64,000 bases of DNA from Tretioscincus oriximinensis. Its lineage: Eukaryota > Chordata > Lepidosauria > Squamata > Gymnophthalmidae. Below, piece by piece: positions 12,232-22,834 of this stretch (position 1 is its first letter; each line of letters begins with the position of its first letter). Below the pieces are notes generated by a model. That model saw only the letters and a program-made list of their open reading frames with translations, had not been told where the DNA came from and did not search any database. The stretch lies in assembly GCA_022410635.1 (NCBI GenBank), contig JAJVDF010000231.1, positions 251,614 to 315,613 on the forward strand, in the 5' to 3' direction. The position numbers and the translations under genes were made by a program.

Positions 12232-13312
12232 CAGGGCTTTTTTTGTGCCAGAACGCAGTACAGGCACCTTTTATTTAGGCAGGGGGAGGGCGGGGCGGGA
12301 CGTTAGCGGTGGGGGGTGGCAGCGGCCACCCCCCGCCACCCCACCACCGCTGCCCCCTGTGGCAACCCCTACCTGAGGGCCCTACTATTAGATGACCCTC
12401 ACAGTCAGGGGTGCCACAATATCCACCCTGTTGCCCAAGCCAGCACCCACGACTGCTTGGAGCAACAGTACTATCCTCCGGCCTACACAAGGCCTCTGCG
12501 TTTACCTCAGTGATGGGGCTTTATTCTCAGCCCCCCACCAGTAGCGTGCCTCTGTAGTGTTGTTACAGAAATAAAATAAAGAAAGAGATGTTTGAATTGA
12601 AACAAATAACAAGTTTATTGTTTACAAATAAGGAAAAGAGAGTAGATTAGAATAATAAGGCTTCGGCTTTTATAAAGTAAGCCTAACTCAAGCACACACA
12701 CACAGCAAGAGCAACATTAGTTTCCAGATCCTTCAAGAGACAGGCCCTGTGTCCCTTTACTTGTTCCAGCCCCAAGTCAAGCCTCAGCTTTGGCTCTTTC
12801 AGGCCACCATACACTTCCACCCCCTCCCTCTGAGGCAGATCAGAAGCGGACCCCTCTGTCACTTGCTACACCACAAGTCTCCGACAGAAAGGCCTCTAGC
12901 CCTGGTCANCTTCCCTTTTANCNGCTGACCAGGAGGCTACTCGAGGCCCCATTGGCTGGCTCCTCCAGCCATGCCCCCTCCCAAACAGGGAACGAGGAAG
13001 CCACGCCCCTGCCCAGGCCTGCTCTTCCCTCTTCCCTCTGGGATATCTAGTAAGTAAATAAAAGAAACACAAACCTCTAAAATGGAGGACGCCACACACC
13101 CCACACCCCCGCCTAAATAAAAGGTGCCGGTACTGNGGCGGCAGCAGCGGCGGTGGCAGNGGCGGGGGGCGGGGCGNGGGTGGGGGCAGCGGGGGCGCCC
13201 ACCGCCGCTAACACAGCCACCGCCCACCGCCCCCCGCCCCCCGTCCCCGCTAGCACCGCCCCCCCTCGCCGGCGTTAGTACCGTCACCTTTTTTCCTAGA
13301 CAAAAAGCACTG
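12232..13312. mobile_element. Non-autonomous hAT element, 1.08 kb, perfect 8-bp TSD
   Basis: The element begins CAGGGCTTTTTTTGTGCC and ends ACAAAAAGCACTG, which are hAT-type ends (CAG...CTG). It is flanked by AGTATATC at 12224-12231 and again at 13313-13320, an exact 8-bp target duplication as hAT transposases produce. The subterminal regions are very GC-rich and inverted relative to each other (12285-12365 and 13130-13280). The middle (12523-13050) is ordinary sequence without a transposase frame. Confidence 0.85.
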
Positions 13313-13414
13313 AGTATATCAATTTTGTATCTTGTTTTTGTTGTCGCTAACAACCCTGAGACTTTTAGTTATAGGGTGGGATCGAATTGTAAACAAACAA
13401 ACAAATCTTACATA

Positions 13415-14870
13415 TACTAATTCCTGTTATGAGATCTGGCAGCGAAGGGACTTCTAATGTGGGCTACAGGCAAAACAACTATCACTCACCTGATAGGGAG
13501 CCCATTGGACAGTGTACAGAAAAACCTGCCCACCCAAATAGAAACAGAGAGGCTGCAGCCCGCATGCTCACATCACCAGGCAGAAGAGCCTGGCAAAATA
13601 TGACAATGCCAATGATGCATGTCACCAGGAGAACCTGGTGGGTCCTGAAGCCACATTGATGGTAAAACCAGTGGCAGTGTGGATGCAGGGCAATGGATGG
13701 ACATCAATAACCCTGCTGCATTATCCAGTTACAGAAAGGGCTTAATCCTCTAGTAAATAAATAAATAACAAGAACTTCAGCAGGTGCTAAGTGTAGTCAA
13801 TGGTTGCCCCACACATGCTGCTGTGCAGAACATTTTAAGACTATAGTGGGCTATAATCACTCAACGCAGATGTTGCGCACTGTTGTCCAAGAACGTAACG
13901 CTGCTGTGGCAACCATGGGGGGACTCTCCTCTGACTCACGTGGGTCCTGATAGTCACCATGCATGCCTGCATGCAAATGGCTGCTAGTTCCTTGCTCTTA
14001 TGGGACTTTGTTCACTTGCTCACAGCGGCTGTGGGGAAGTCCTCCATGCTGTGCGCCACACACTGAGAAGGAGCAGTTCCTTGGAGGTCTCTGCTGTAGG
14101 ATCACACGTTTCCAGCGATCAGAAGATGACCCAACGGGCCTTTTCAGCACATTCAGCACTAACAAGGCATGAATTTGTGCGGTGAAACAGCGTTGAGGTT
14201 GCTTCCCATACAGGTAAGAAGCCGATGTGTGGATNCAACTAATAATAAAATCTTTTGCATCTATCTTGGCTTTGGTCCCATCCCCATTCAGGATATTTAG
14301 CAAGTTGGCAGCAACATCATGTAGAATTCACTCCATGAACCCACAGAAGATCAGCCGCACATTCGGTAAAAAGTCTTTTGTCCCACTTTTTTTGTTTGTC
14401 ATTTTTCCCAATTCAGTAGCAGACTTCTTCATAATCCAAAGGAAAGTTTCAGTGGGGCCTTCCTTATGTGAACATGCTAAATCTCGCACAATTTGTCCCT
14501 CGTTGTAAAAAGCTCATTGGCTCTCTGCTCACAGAGAATGCTGGAAATTGTAGTAAGGCAAGTGCAGCCGTGACTTCTGATGTCACGAGAATATCAGAAA
14601 ATGTAACAAGGACGGAGGAAACTGTGACGAAGATTGGAGATGAATGAAGATGTACTTGTGAAAGTATTGTCTCAGTTTTAAAAGAAATAGTGAGGTTAAA
14701 CTTGTAGTCGGGAAGCAGCCTTTCTCTAGCTGCTGAACTTCACTTTACCTAAATTTCTCTTCTTTCGAATTATAGAGATATCTCACCAGTGCAAAGGGTG
14801 CAGTTGCTAGAAGCCAGTCTTGCAACTGAGAAAGCTGATTTTGAGCCTGTATGTTGGATATGGAGAGGGG
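13415..14870. other. Intergenic stretch, unidentified, possibly an eroded coding transposon
   Basis: 13429-14650 is less AT-rich than its surroundings and has several overlapping open frames, the longest 101 codons on minus (13998-14303). None shows a recognisable domain, and stops break every candidate. Confidence 0.35.
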
Positions 14871-14874
14871 TGAT

Positions 14875-15092
14875 TGCCCTCAACTGGCCTTCAGCTCTAA
14901 CCAACTCAGCTGTTTGAAAGAAAGTAGATTTGCAATCAACATTTCAATTAGACAAATGAGTACCGTAATTAACCTGGTGGAGAAGATAAAAAACATGTAA
15001 GCTTTCAGATGAAAATTAACCTTTTAAGCCCCTCTGAGTTCCTTCGGGTGAGAAGGACAGGCTGTAAAAAACAGATTCTTTTTCTTCTTCTC
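14875..15092 (+). mobile_element. Second SINE family, plus copy
   Basis: TCAGCTCTAACCAACTCAGC, ACCTGGTGGAGAAGATAAA and CCCCTCTGAGTTCCTTCGGG, ending with ACAGATTCTTTTTCTTCTTC. It is a diverged copy of the family at 10391-10622. Confidence 0.7.
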
Positions 15093-15659
15093 TAGTTATT
15101 TGGGAGGAGGATGCATTTATTGAAATGTGCGATATTAACTGCTCTATGTGCAAGCAGGAGGCCTCTGAAANCCCTTTTTCCTGGCTACCAATTACCCCTC
15201 ACTGCTCACCACTGCGTTGCCTCCTGTGACTCAACCCATCATTTTGCAATTGCTGCCTTAGATGAATGTGGCTTGAACTGCACAGCCGTGTGAGGGTACC
15301 CACCGAATCCCAAAGGTTCAATTAGCAGGAAAGTTTACTCTGAGTTGGAATTTGAGATGGGCAGCCTTGTGTCGCATCCCACAATCAGTATGTATGTTTT
15401 GGGTTGTGTCTATAATTTAGATTTTTTGGAATGGCTTTTCAGAGATTTTAGCTACAGTACTTTGATCAACAACTAAGCAGTGGCCTGCNTTTTCTAAGCA
15501 ACGTGTTGATCATGTGTCAAAACAGAAAATTAAAAAAACAGAAAAAAAGAAGCCGAGAATCTCTACTTTTTAGAGGAAGAAACTGCGTTCCTGGGAAATC
15601 TTGGATTTCTTATGAATAAATGCCATCAGATTTTCTGGGTCTCCCCAATGGATAGGAAG

Positions 15660-15705
15660 GCAGAAAGAAAGGAGGGAGAAAAAGAAAGAAAGAGAGAAAG
15701 AACAG
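15660..15705. repeat. (GAAA/GGAA)n purine tract
   Basis: Imperfect GAAA repeats. A (CA)n tract lies separately at 15939-15959. Confidence 0.9.
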
Positions 15706-16139
15706 TCAATCTATATTTACCTGATCTGGGATTATATGCACACACGGTAAAGTTTGTTTAAGAACAGCGAGATCACATGGGCCTATAAACAAACTCACAA
15801 TGCCATGTAAAGATAACTCAAATTTTCCAGTAAAACCACTAAGTATCTTTTATGGCATGGCATGACAATTCCATATCTGACCTATAATCACTGGCCACAA
15901 AGTTAACTCTGTAGAAGTCGCTTAGCTATAGGGTTGTCACACACACACACACACACACAAATCCCAAACAGTGAACTTCAGCTTTAATGTGTGTGGATAA
16001 GGAGAGGACATTTCAATAGATGTTGCAGGCATTATAAACTGAACCTGCAAAAAATCCCTTCTTTACATATCAATTAAAGTTGCATTTCTTTGTTCTGTTT
16101 TTTTTTTATGGCAACCCTAACTAGCTAGTTTATGGAATG

Positions 16140-16310
16140 CTTTCTCCTACATAACCTGGCTGTGTCTTGATATAATCAGGGAGGCTTTCCTGGTTGGACC
16201 ACCACTCTCAGCTTTGAAGGGGGGTTGGAACCTGGGACAGGATCTTCTCAGTGTTTGCCCCAAAACTACGAAATAGTCTCCTCCATGAAGTGCATCAAAC
16301 ATTATTACAG
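16140..16310 (+). mobile_element. L2-like LINE C-terminal fragment
   Basis: GGAACCTGGGACAGGATCTTC, CAGTGTTTGCCCCAAAAC, TACGAAATAGTCTCCTCC matches the block encoding GTWGRAFLVVAPRLWNSLP at 4700-4790. It is decayed, with no long frame. Confidence 0.6.
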
Positions 16311-16318
16311 TATATGCT

Positions 16319-16391
16319 CAGAAAATCCGTCTGTCCGTTTGTCTGTCTGTCTGTCTATCCATCTATCTACCTATCCATCCATCATCTAAAA

Positions 16392-16422
<31 letters not shown>

Positions 16423-16545
16423 ACAAACAGCCCATGGGCAAAATACAGCCAAAATATGGGCATCCGCCTATCTATCTATCCATCCATCTATCTAGTATCT
16501 ATCGTCTATCTATCCATCTATCAAATATCATCCCACCTCCCATCA
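16319..16545. repeat. Microsatellite cluster (GTCT)n, (ATCT)n, (AAAT)n
   Basis: (GTCT/ATCC) units at 16326-16380, (AAAT)n at 16390-16430, the CCCATGGGC motif, then (CTAT/CCAT)n at 16468-16525. Confidence 0.93.
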
Positions 16546-17040
16546 CTTCTTCTTAGTGTACCCTATATCCCCTTGCTCATGCCCCCCTGCATTTCTGTTG
16601 CCATTTCTCACAGAAAACAAAATAACAGTAAAAGCCTACATGAGAGACGACTGTCTCAGGTTTACCTATTTGACAGATTCACAACTTGGATTTTATGACT
16701 CACAGCCCTAATCTGTAGGGTTTATTCCCTCATGTGCTTCAAACTGCAACTATAAATTAATTAGGGCTTGTCCTGAAAGATACCTTATCAGTGGTACAAT
16801 CAAAGAGNTAAACAACCAGATGGCCTTGGTCAATATTGTTAGGTCTACATGACTGTTGACCTTGATTTAATTCACTGCAGGGTCAGACAAAATTGTCTTT
16901 GCTTTTTAATGAAAGCATTGAACTTTTACATGTCATTCAGAATAAATAAACTTTACTGAAATTACTTCAGCATTAAACATGCCATGGGTAGCTTTGTTGA
17001 ACAACACAACTAGAATGTGCAAGGATGCCTAGGTGATATT

Positions 17041-17198
17041 TTATTTTATTTATTGAAACTTATATGCCCTGCTATTCCTGAAGGTCACAATGTGATTAGC
17101 AATAAAAGCAGAAAGAAGAAGGAGAAGGAGAAGGAGAAGGAGAAGAAGGAGGAGAAGGAGAAGGAGAAGGAGAAGGAGAAGGAGAAGAAGAAGAAGAA

Positions 17199-17237
<39 letters not shown>

Positions 17238-17456
17238 TGAAGACGACAACGACGATTTATAACACCCCTTTCCACAAAGGGCAGTGCACATAGCTTTGTT
17301 GCTTTCTCCATAACAGACACCCTGTGAAGTAGGTGGGGCTGAGAATGTTCGAAAGAACTGTGATTGGCTCAAGGTCACCCAGCTGACATGGAATCGAACC
17401 AGGAGACTAACAGATAANAATCCAAAAGTCTACCCACTGCACCAAACTGGCTCTCC
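17041..17456 (-). mobile_element. tRNA-derived SINE with a microsatellite expansion inside
   Basis: The SINE tail (17041-17105, TTTATTTATTGAAACTTATATGCC) and its body and head (17245-17456, GTTGCTTTCTCCATAACAG to CACTGCACCAAACTGGCTC) are separated by a purine-rich and (GAT)n microsatellite (17111-17238). The microsatellite sits where other copies have only the short junction between tail and body, so it probably expanded or inserted there. Confidence 0.8.
17111..17238. repeat. Compound microsatellite (GAAGGA)n then (GAT)n
   Basis: About 90 bp of GAA/GGA purine tract is followed by about 12 GAT units. The strand asymmetry is complete: almost no pyrimidines for 90 bp on the plus strand. It gives rise to artificial Lys/Glu and Ser/Pro frames with no coding meaning. 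Confidence 0.97.
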
Positions 17457-18061
17457 ATTTGTTTATGTTCTATCACTGAGCTGTTCCAAACGGCAGCTGA
17501 ATGTTGTGCATTTTTGCCAGTGTTCTGAAGAAATGTTTCCCCTGAATGTTGGCAAGGGTATGTACATGGACTGACACCAACGTAAGGAAAGTGTTTTGGC
17601 TGTTAAGTGGCTCGAAGCATAAACCCAGATATTTCACCAGCTCTGACATCATGGCAATATGTGAGCTGAATATGACAGCATCTAAACATCTCTTACTTAT
17701 TCCTTAAGACCAGGAGTTCTCAGATATAAACAAAAAGCAACTTTGGACATCTCAAATGGAAGACAAGGCAAACCTATGTCTCAGCAGATGCTGGTTGAGA
17801 GACTAAAGAGGTGGCAGATAAAAGAATGGGNGAGCAATCAGGGCCATATAAAATCTTTAAGCTTCCTGAGGTCTTCATTTGACGTAAGCTGATCTGTCAC
17901 TCAAAATAAAATTGAACCACTTTGGTCACAGCACTACAGATCCAGTTTAGCACAATTAATAAACTTTCATCAGATACAGATGTCTAGAAGATAGGTTAAT
18001 ACTACTGTTCCTTGAGATTTTCTGAAACAGCAAAAAATGGGTTATAACCTACTTATAAAGC

Positions 18062-18232
18062 ATGCATGGCCGTAATGGGGTTGTCATCAACCCACATGAC
18101 AATCCTCTTCAAGCAGATGATGGGCAGCCATCTATCTGGGATGGCCTGGTGAATCTGACACTAGGTATAGGGTTGTGCTTCAGACTGNTGGAGGACCCTT
18201 CTAACTCTATGGTTTCTGTGAAAGATTACAAA
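18062..18232 (+). mobile_element. CR1-type LINE 3' terminus
   Basis: CATCTATCTGGGATGGCCTGG, GAATCTGACACTAGGTATAGG and CTTCTAACTCTATGGTTTCTGTG match the CR1 3' end in plus orientation. Confidence 0.7.
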
Positions 18233-18284
18233 TCCTGCAAAGTGTAAAACAGCCTTGTGTTTGCTGTGGAAATTATCACACTAA

Positions 18285-18458
18285 GGCCCTGTCCCCACTT
18301 ATTATGGGCTGTATCTCTGGACAAATCTTGGCCATCCACATGCCAGTGCAGTCTATGGCAGGCCCCATTCGGGGTCTGCCATACTCTACACTAGCATGTA
18401 GGTGGCAGGCTCCTATTCTGAGTAAGAGCCCATAATAAGGCTCAATGGGGACAGGACC
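18285..18458. mobile_element. Harbinger-like MITE with TAA target duplication
   Basis: GGCCCTGTCCCCACTTATTATGGG and CCCATAATAAGG-CTCAATGGGGACAGGACC are terminal inverted repeats. TAA occurs on both sides (18282-18284, 18459-18461), a 3-bp target typical of PIF/Harbinger. Related copies are at 7638-7791 and about 30831-30970. Confidence 0.75.
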
Positions 18459-19334
18459 TAAGTATCTTCATGTACATTCCAAGTCAAGGAAAAAGACTCA
18501 GAAACAGTGGAATAGTACTGGCATTTGTTTGGCTATGGATGCACCGAACGTTGTGGAGCCTATCTCTCTTTATCTAATCTTTTCTTACTCTCCAATGCTA
18601 AACCATATTATTCCCCTTAGTAGACGGTGACCTCTTATAAAAACACTGTCTCTTATCTCCAGTGACCATCCAAAGCCTTTAGTTCAGTGTCATCTTTCCA
18701 TTCACCCCTTTGCCTCTCCCACCAATTTACAATCAACTGGAGACTTGAGCAAACTCAGTAACACACTTGGCCCCAAACCTGCAGTCTCGGACAGCGTGTA
18801 CAAGTTTCCTGAAAGAGATAGTGTCCTTTCCTACCTCAGGANTTGTAACTTGTGGATTGAGTAAACAAAGCCATCAACTTGAGCCTTTAACATGCAGAAC
18901 TGTGCCAAAACTGTGATCTCTGCTTCAAAACGAAGCAGAGTTCACTTAAAAAAAACCCAAAAACCTTTTGAACTGTTACACTAGATATAAGTGTAAACTT
19001 CCTGTGTAACAAAACAATTGAAGAGAAATGTAGGAAATAGGCAAGTAATGGCTGGCTAATATTTCTGCTGAGAAAGTGACAGGAGAACATCAAAGACGTC
19101 ATGAATGGCTATGTTTACATGTTGCAAAAAAATAATAATCTCAAAAGCAATTTGGAAATAGTAGCTTGTGGCCCTCAATGTTCTCAGATTCCATATCTAT
19201 TCCATCTGGCCTAGAATGTTAACAAGAGGAGGAGAGGGTGAATGATCTAACTTCAGAACCATCTCTGAGCCGCCCTCCAAATGACGTGGTAAAAAGTGAA
19301 ATGGGGTTAAAAACCCAGCATTACCCAATCACCC

Positions 19335-20200
19335 ATGGAGCATACCTACCTCCAAAACCCACACAGAGCTGATGAGAGGAACGCAGGAAGGACTAGGAAG
19401 CCCACTGCAATTCTGCAGTCCTGGCTGGCATCTTCTTGTGATATCGCAAGTCCCACGATGGTGCAGCACACACCAGGACTGCAGGAGAAGTATTTTGTGC
19501 GGATGATGGAAAACTTTATCAATCTCTCCTTTTGTGACAATAGAGCTTTTCCCTGGGTATTTCCGGGGTGCATAACAGAAGCTCCGTTGTCCTATGGAGC
19601 ATGGGCATCATGAAGATCCTGCGGTCTAGTAGAAAAATCTTGTGTGCACGCATGAGCTTTCATAAACAAATTTACTTCTTCAGATGTGTTTCCCTTGCCT
19701 ACAAAAGCTCATGCTGCCTACTTTTTTCTTGATAGTCTCAAAGGTGCTACAAGATTACTTGTTAAGACTTCAACCTCTGTACCCAGACTAACATGGCTAC
19801 TTCTTNAAAATCTGTCCCAGATGTGGGGTGATGGTGGTGATGGTGATAATGATGATGACCAGGTATTTCCTTCAGATTGGTGGCATAGGGCCCCTCCACA
19901 TGATGAACAAAAGTGAGGGAAACCATCAATCTGATAGCGATTGCAGATTTCACTGGAGTCAGACCTACCTTTAAAATCTGCCTGGAGCTGATTAGAGGCT
20001 GGCAAGAATAATGCAAGAGAAAAAAGGAATCCAGTACCGTCCATGTCAGCCAGCTGTGATTCTGCAATCCTGCTGGCTGGCGTCATTTCGTGCTATTCAT
20101 CTTCCCATGACACCGCGCCATACACCAGGGCTGCAGACAGCTGCACAATGGTTGGTTCTGTTGGAATTGCAATATTTTTCCAGAAGCATTGCAAGTGTGA
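19335..20200 (+). repeat. Pair of related unknown repeats
   Basis: 19340-19490 and about 19960-20145 share an ordered set of blocks: CCTACC, GAGCTGAT(G/T)AGAGG, CTGCAAT/CTGTGATTCTGCA, CCTG(G)CTGGC, CA(C)ACCAGG(A/G)CTGCAG. The identity is perhaps 60-65 percent by eye. The family is unknown to me; no coding frame is shared. Confidence 0.5.
19640..19815 (-). mobile_element. Dispersed repeat, non-fold-back copy, reverse orientation
   Basis: ATGAGCTTTCATAAACAAATTTAC, CTTCTTCAGATG, GTCTCAAAGGTGCTACAAG, CAGACTAACATGGCTACTTC, in the order expected for the minus orientation. Confidence 0.78.
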
Positions 20201-20220
20201 AACAGGTAACAAAACATTAT

Positions 20221-20253
20221 GTATATGTGTGGGGTGGGGGTGGGGGTGGGGGA
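20221..20253. repeat. (GGGGTGG)n G-rich tract
   Basis: GTGGGGTGGGGGTGGGGGTGG contains at least four G runs, a possible G-quadruplex on the plus strand. It is intergenic. Confidence 0.85.
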
Positions 20254-20294
20254 CAGTATTCCTCCAAAATACACTTGCAGGGAGTCAAGAGCAA

Positions 20295-20600
20295 ATGAAA
20301 GTTTTNCCTTTGTCTTCTGCTTGAAAATGAGTCTAGTGTTCTGTCTCACCCAAGGGTCCACCAATTGCTTCTGGATGTTTTCAAACCGCAAAAAAAGAGA
20401 CAAAACCTCAACATCCTGCAAATGAACTATAGAGGCACCCTGCAGCCAATTTGACTTCAGTTCCAGTAGGCACTGGTACACTTCCAAAAGCAGTGGCCTG
20501 GCTCCTCTTAAGTCCTTAAGCAATTGCTGGNCCACTTGGTGAGACAGGATGCTGGGTTAGATGGTCTATTGCTTATACCATTTATGTAAGAAAATTTCAG
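20295..20600 (+). mobile_element. LINE 3' ends in plus and minus orientation
   Basis: TGTCTCACCCAAGGGTCCACC (20340) resembles a minus-strand CR1 3' end. CCACTTGGTGAGACAGGATGC with GGGTTAGATGGTC (20531-20570) is a plus-strand LINE 3' end of the type repeated at 59260-59590. The junction is not resolved by eye. Confidence 0.5.
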
Positions 20601-20689
20601 CATAAAAATAATGTGTTATTTAATTGATACTAGAAAATATCACCCCATCCCCTAGGAGTAAACTCAACAGCAGCCTATAGAGGTAAAGA

Positions 20690-21190
20690 CAGGAGAAGTC
20701 ACTTCTGCAGTGTGATGTGTAGGCTTATCTGGGAATGTTCTACATGTATGGTGGACTTGCACTAAGGTGCAGAAATTTTGGAATCTGATAGGATCCATGA
20801 TTAATANAATTATGCAAAGAAAATGTTTATTTGGATTAGTGGTGACTTGGCTGGATCTAAGAATTTAAATTATTGAAATGTTAATTTTAGCCACTTAATC
20901 AGTTACTAGTCCTAGGTTGGAAGGATGAAAACAAGCGGAAAATGGCACTTTATTCTGCCTACCTGAAGGCTCCTTCCTGATAGTCCTAGGGGAATGACTG
21001 CATAGGTGGAGGCACAACCTATAGTCATTCAAACGGGACCATGAGGGGAATTGGATCCATTATTTTCTTCACCATATAAAGTTTGATTTAATTAGGCATT
21101 GAAAGTTTATTGTATGAAGGTATAGGTCCTAAATATGATGCAGAGAGGAAGTGGTCAGCCTTGATTAGATACATACAGTCTAGAACTGGG
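20690..21190 (+). mobile_element. L1-type LINE ORF2 C-terminal remnant
   Basis: Around 20735-20790 the sequence reads GMFYM, then after a one-base frame break WWTCTKVQKFWNLI. This is the GTFYHMWWTC..KFW block at the C-terminus of L1 ORF2. Further on are KDENKRKMALYSAYL-like codons (20920-20970) and RKWSALIRYIQS (21148-21180). It is decayed. Confidence 0.6.
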
Positions 21191-21393
21191 TGGTCACTAT
21201 GGAAGTAAGAATGCGATAACTTGTTTCCCATAATAGAATAGTAGATATAGTGTTTACTTTTGTCAGTGTGTGTCTGTCTGTCTGTGAGTGTGTGTGTGAG
21301 AGAGATAGAGGGAGTGGTAGGTAGGGGAATTCGTTGCTGTTATTGTACTTTTCTGTTTCACATTCCAAGATTGTTGTATTTTGTGTTAAACTA

Positions 21394-21973
21394 GGCTGAC
21401 CAGATGCCCCCTTTTTTAGGGGGGGAAAATCCAGTTTTGGGGTGTCTTCCCTACCCTCTCGGGAGTGGAGGCGCGTGCCATTTTCCCAGTTTTTGCTGAG
21501 GAATTAAAAAAAAACGTTTTTTTAAAAAATTATTTTATTATTATTTTTATTTTTTTAAAAATTCACTGCACCACCACTAGGGGGTTCTGGCAACCGGGGC
21601 CAGCTCCTGAAGGCACCCTCAACTCAGTAAAAAATAAAAATTATCGTGCACTTCAAACAATTCCTACACACTTAAAAAAAGTGGTTTTTTTCTAAAAAAA
21701 ANACCAATACACCACTAGGGGTCTCTAGCAACTGGAGGCAGCTCCTGAAGGCACCTTCCCCTCTGTAAAAAAAATAAAAAAATTCTGATATACTCCAAAA
21801 ACTCAGTTTAAAATTTTTCACACACTTCAAAAATTCTCACATGCTTCACAGATTTCTTGGGCGGGAATTTCGGAAGGGAATGCATGTTGGTGGGTAATTT
21901 GCATATTTATGAATATGCAAATTAACACAAATATTAATTACCCCTGTTTGGGCCTCAGAAAATCTGGTCAGTC
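21394..21973. mobile_element. TA-target MITE, long form, about 580 bp
   Basis: GGCTGACCAGATGCCCCC to ATCTGGTCAGTC with TA at both ends. It contains two diverged copies of a 138-bp internal unit (CACCACTAGGGGGTTCTGGC at 21572 and CACCACTAGGGGTCTCTAGC at 21710). The outer flanks GTTAAACTA and TAGTTAAAC are also inverted, extending the symmetry by chance or by target choice. Confidence 0.85.
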
Positions 21974-22466
21974 TAGTTAAACAATTCATAAAAAATCATT
22001 TTTAAAAAAGCTTTGTATGCTTGCACTAATAGTGTGCTCTGTAAGTGATAAGGTCTTCTACTTGAAAATTTCACACTATGTTCATGGAAGCTAGTGCTAC
22101 AGGTAGAACTTGCATAGACATTGTTGCAGATTATTTTACAGCCTCCGAGGAATGCTTCTGTTTGTGTTCCAGCCAGACACACCCTTTCTCAGGCCAAAAC
22201 ATCCTATAAGAAAGTGATTTAGGACTCTCCCTTCTTTCCATTTTCTCCGTTATTCTTTGCTCTGCAGGGCTCCTGAACGGGCTAAGTATTTTTTTGACTG
22301 CTTTCCAGAGACAGGTGGATTTGTTTATATTATTATTACAGCTTATGTTTGCACCTTTTTCTGTTTCTCAGTGCTCTTGTTTTGGTGGTATTCTTATCAG
22401 TGCTGACCAGTTTACGATAAAAGGCTATTCCAAATAATTTTCCATGCATGAGAACTATAACATTGC

Positions 22467-22610
22467 AATTGATTTCAAAGGAATAGCTGTGTTAGTCTTA
22501 GTTCAGAAAGTCCACAAGTGGAGCTTGTAGCACCTCAAGACTAATAAGAGAAAGGTAGGCAGCACGAGCTTTCATACACACATTTGCATCTTCAGGTGCT
22601 TTTCTAGATT
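22467..22610 (+). mobile_element. Dispersed repeat, non-fold-back copy
   Basis: TTTCAAAGGAATAGCTGTGTTAGTC, AAGTCCACAAGTGGAGC, TAGCACCTCAAGACTAATAAG, CACGAGCTTTCATACAC, CATCTTCAGGTGC. Confidence 0.8.
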
Positions 22611-22629
22611 AATGTCAGGAACAGACTTA

Positions 22630-22828
22630 GGTTGACCAGATGACCCCTTTGGGTGGGGTGTGTGGGTTGAAAATCCGTTTTTGGGGTGCCTCCCGTTTTT
22701 TCCTGAGGAAAAAAAAAACAAAAAAATTGAAAAAAAAAATTTTGGAAAAAAAATTCCTCAGAAAATACTGGGAGGCACCCCAAAACTGAGTTTTCAACCC
22801 CCCGCCCTAAGGGGTCATCTGGTCAGCC
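22630..22828. mobile_element. TA-target MITE, short fold-back form
   Basis: GGTTGACCAGATGACCCC to GGTCATCTGGTCAGCC with TA at 22628-22629 and 22829-22830. Arms of about 85 bp surround an A-rich centre. Confidence 0.9.
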
Positions 22829-22834
22829 TACTTT

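Larger units (their letters stand above)
12130..13412 (+). mobile_element. L2-like LINE 3' end split by a hAT element
   Basis: 12135-12223 (GAAAATCTCTGAAGGCATACC, CGTTTGGTGGAAGAAACAG, AGGTAGTGTTATTTTCAG) and 13321-13412 (AATTTTGTATCTTG, AACCCTGAGACTTTTAG, TATAGGGTGGGATCGAATTG) are consecutive pieces of the L2-like 3' UTR. The hAT element at 12232-13312 lies between them. Confidence 0.75.

Noticed and set aside
17017..17262. Lys/Glu/Met-rich frame and its Ser/Pro shadows
   Set aside because: They are translations of a compound purine and GAT microsatellite with no gene context.
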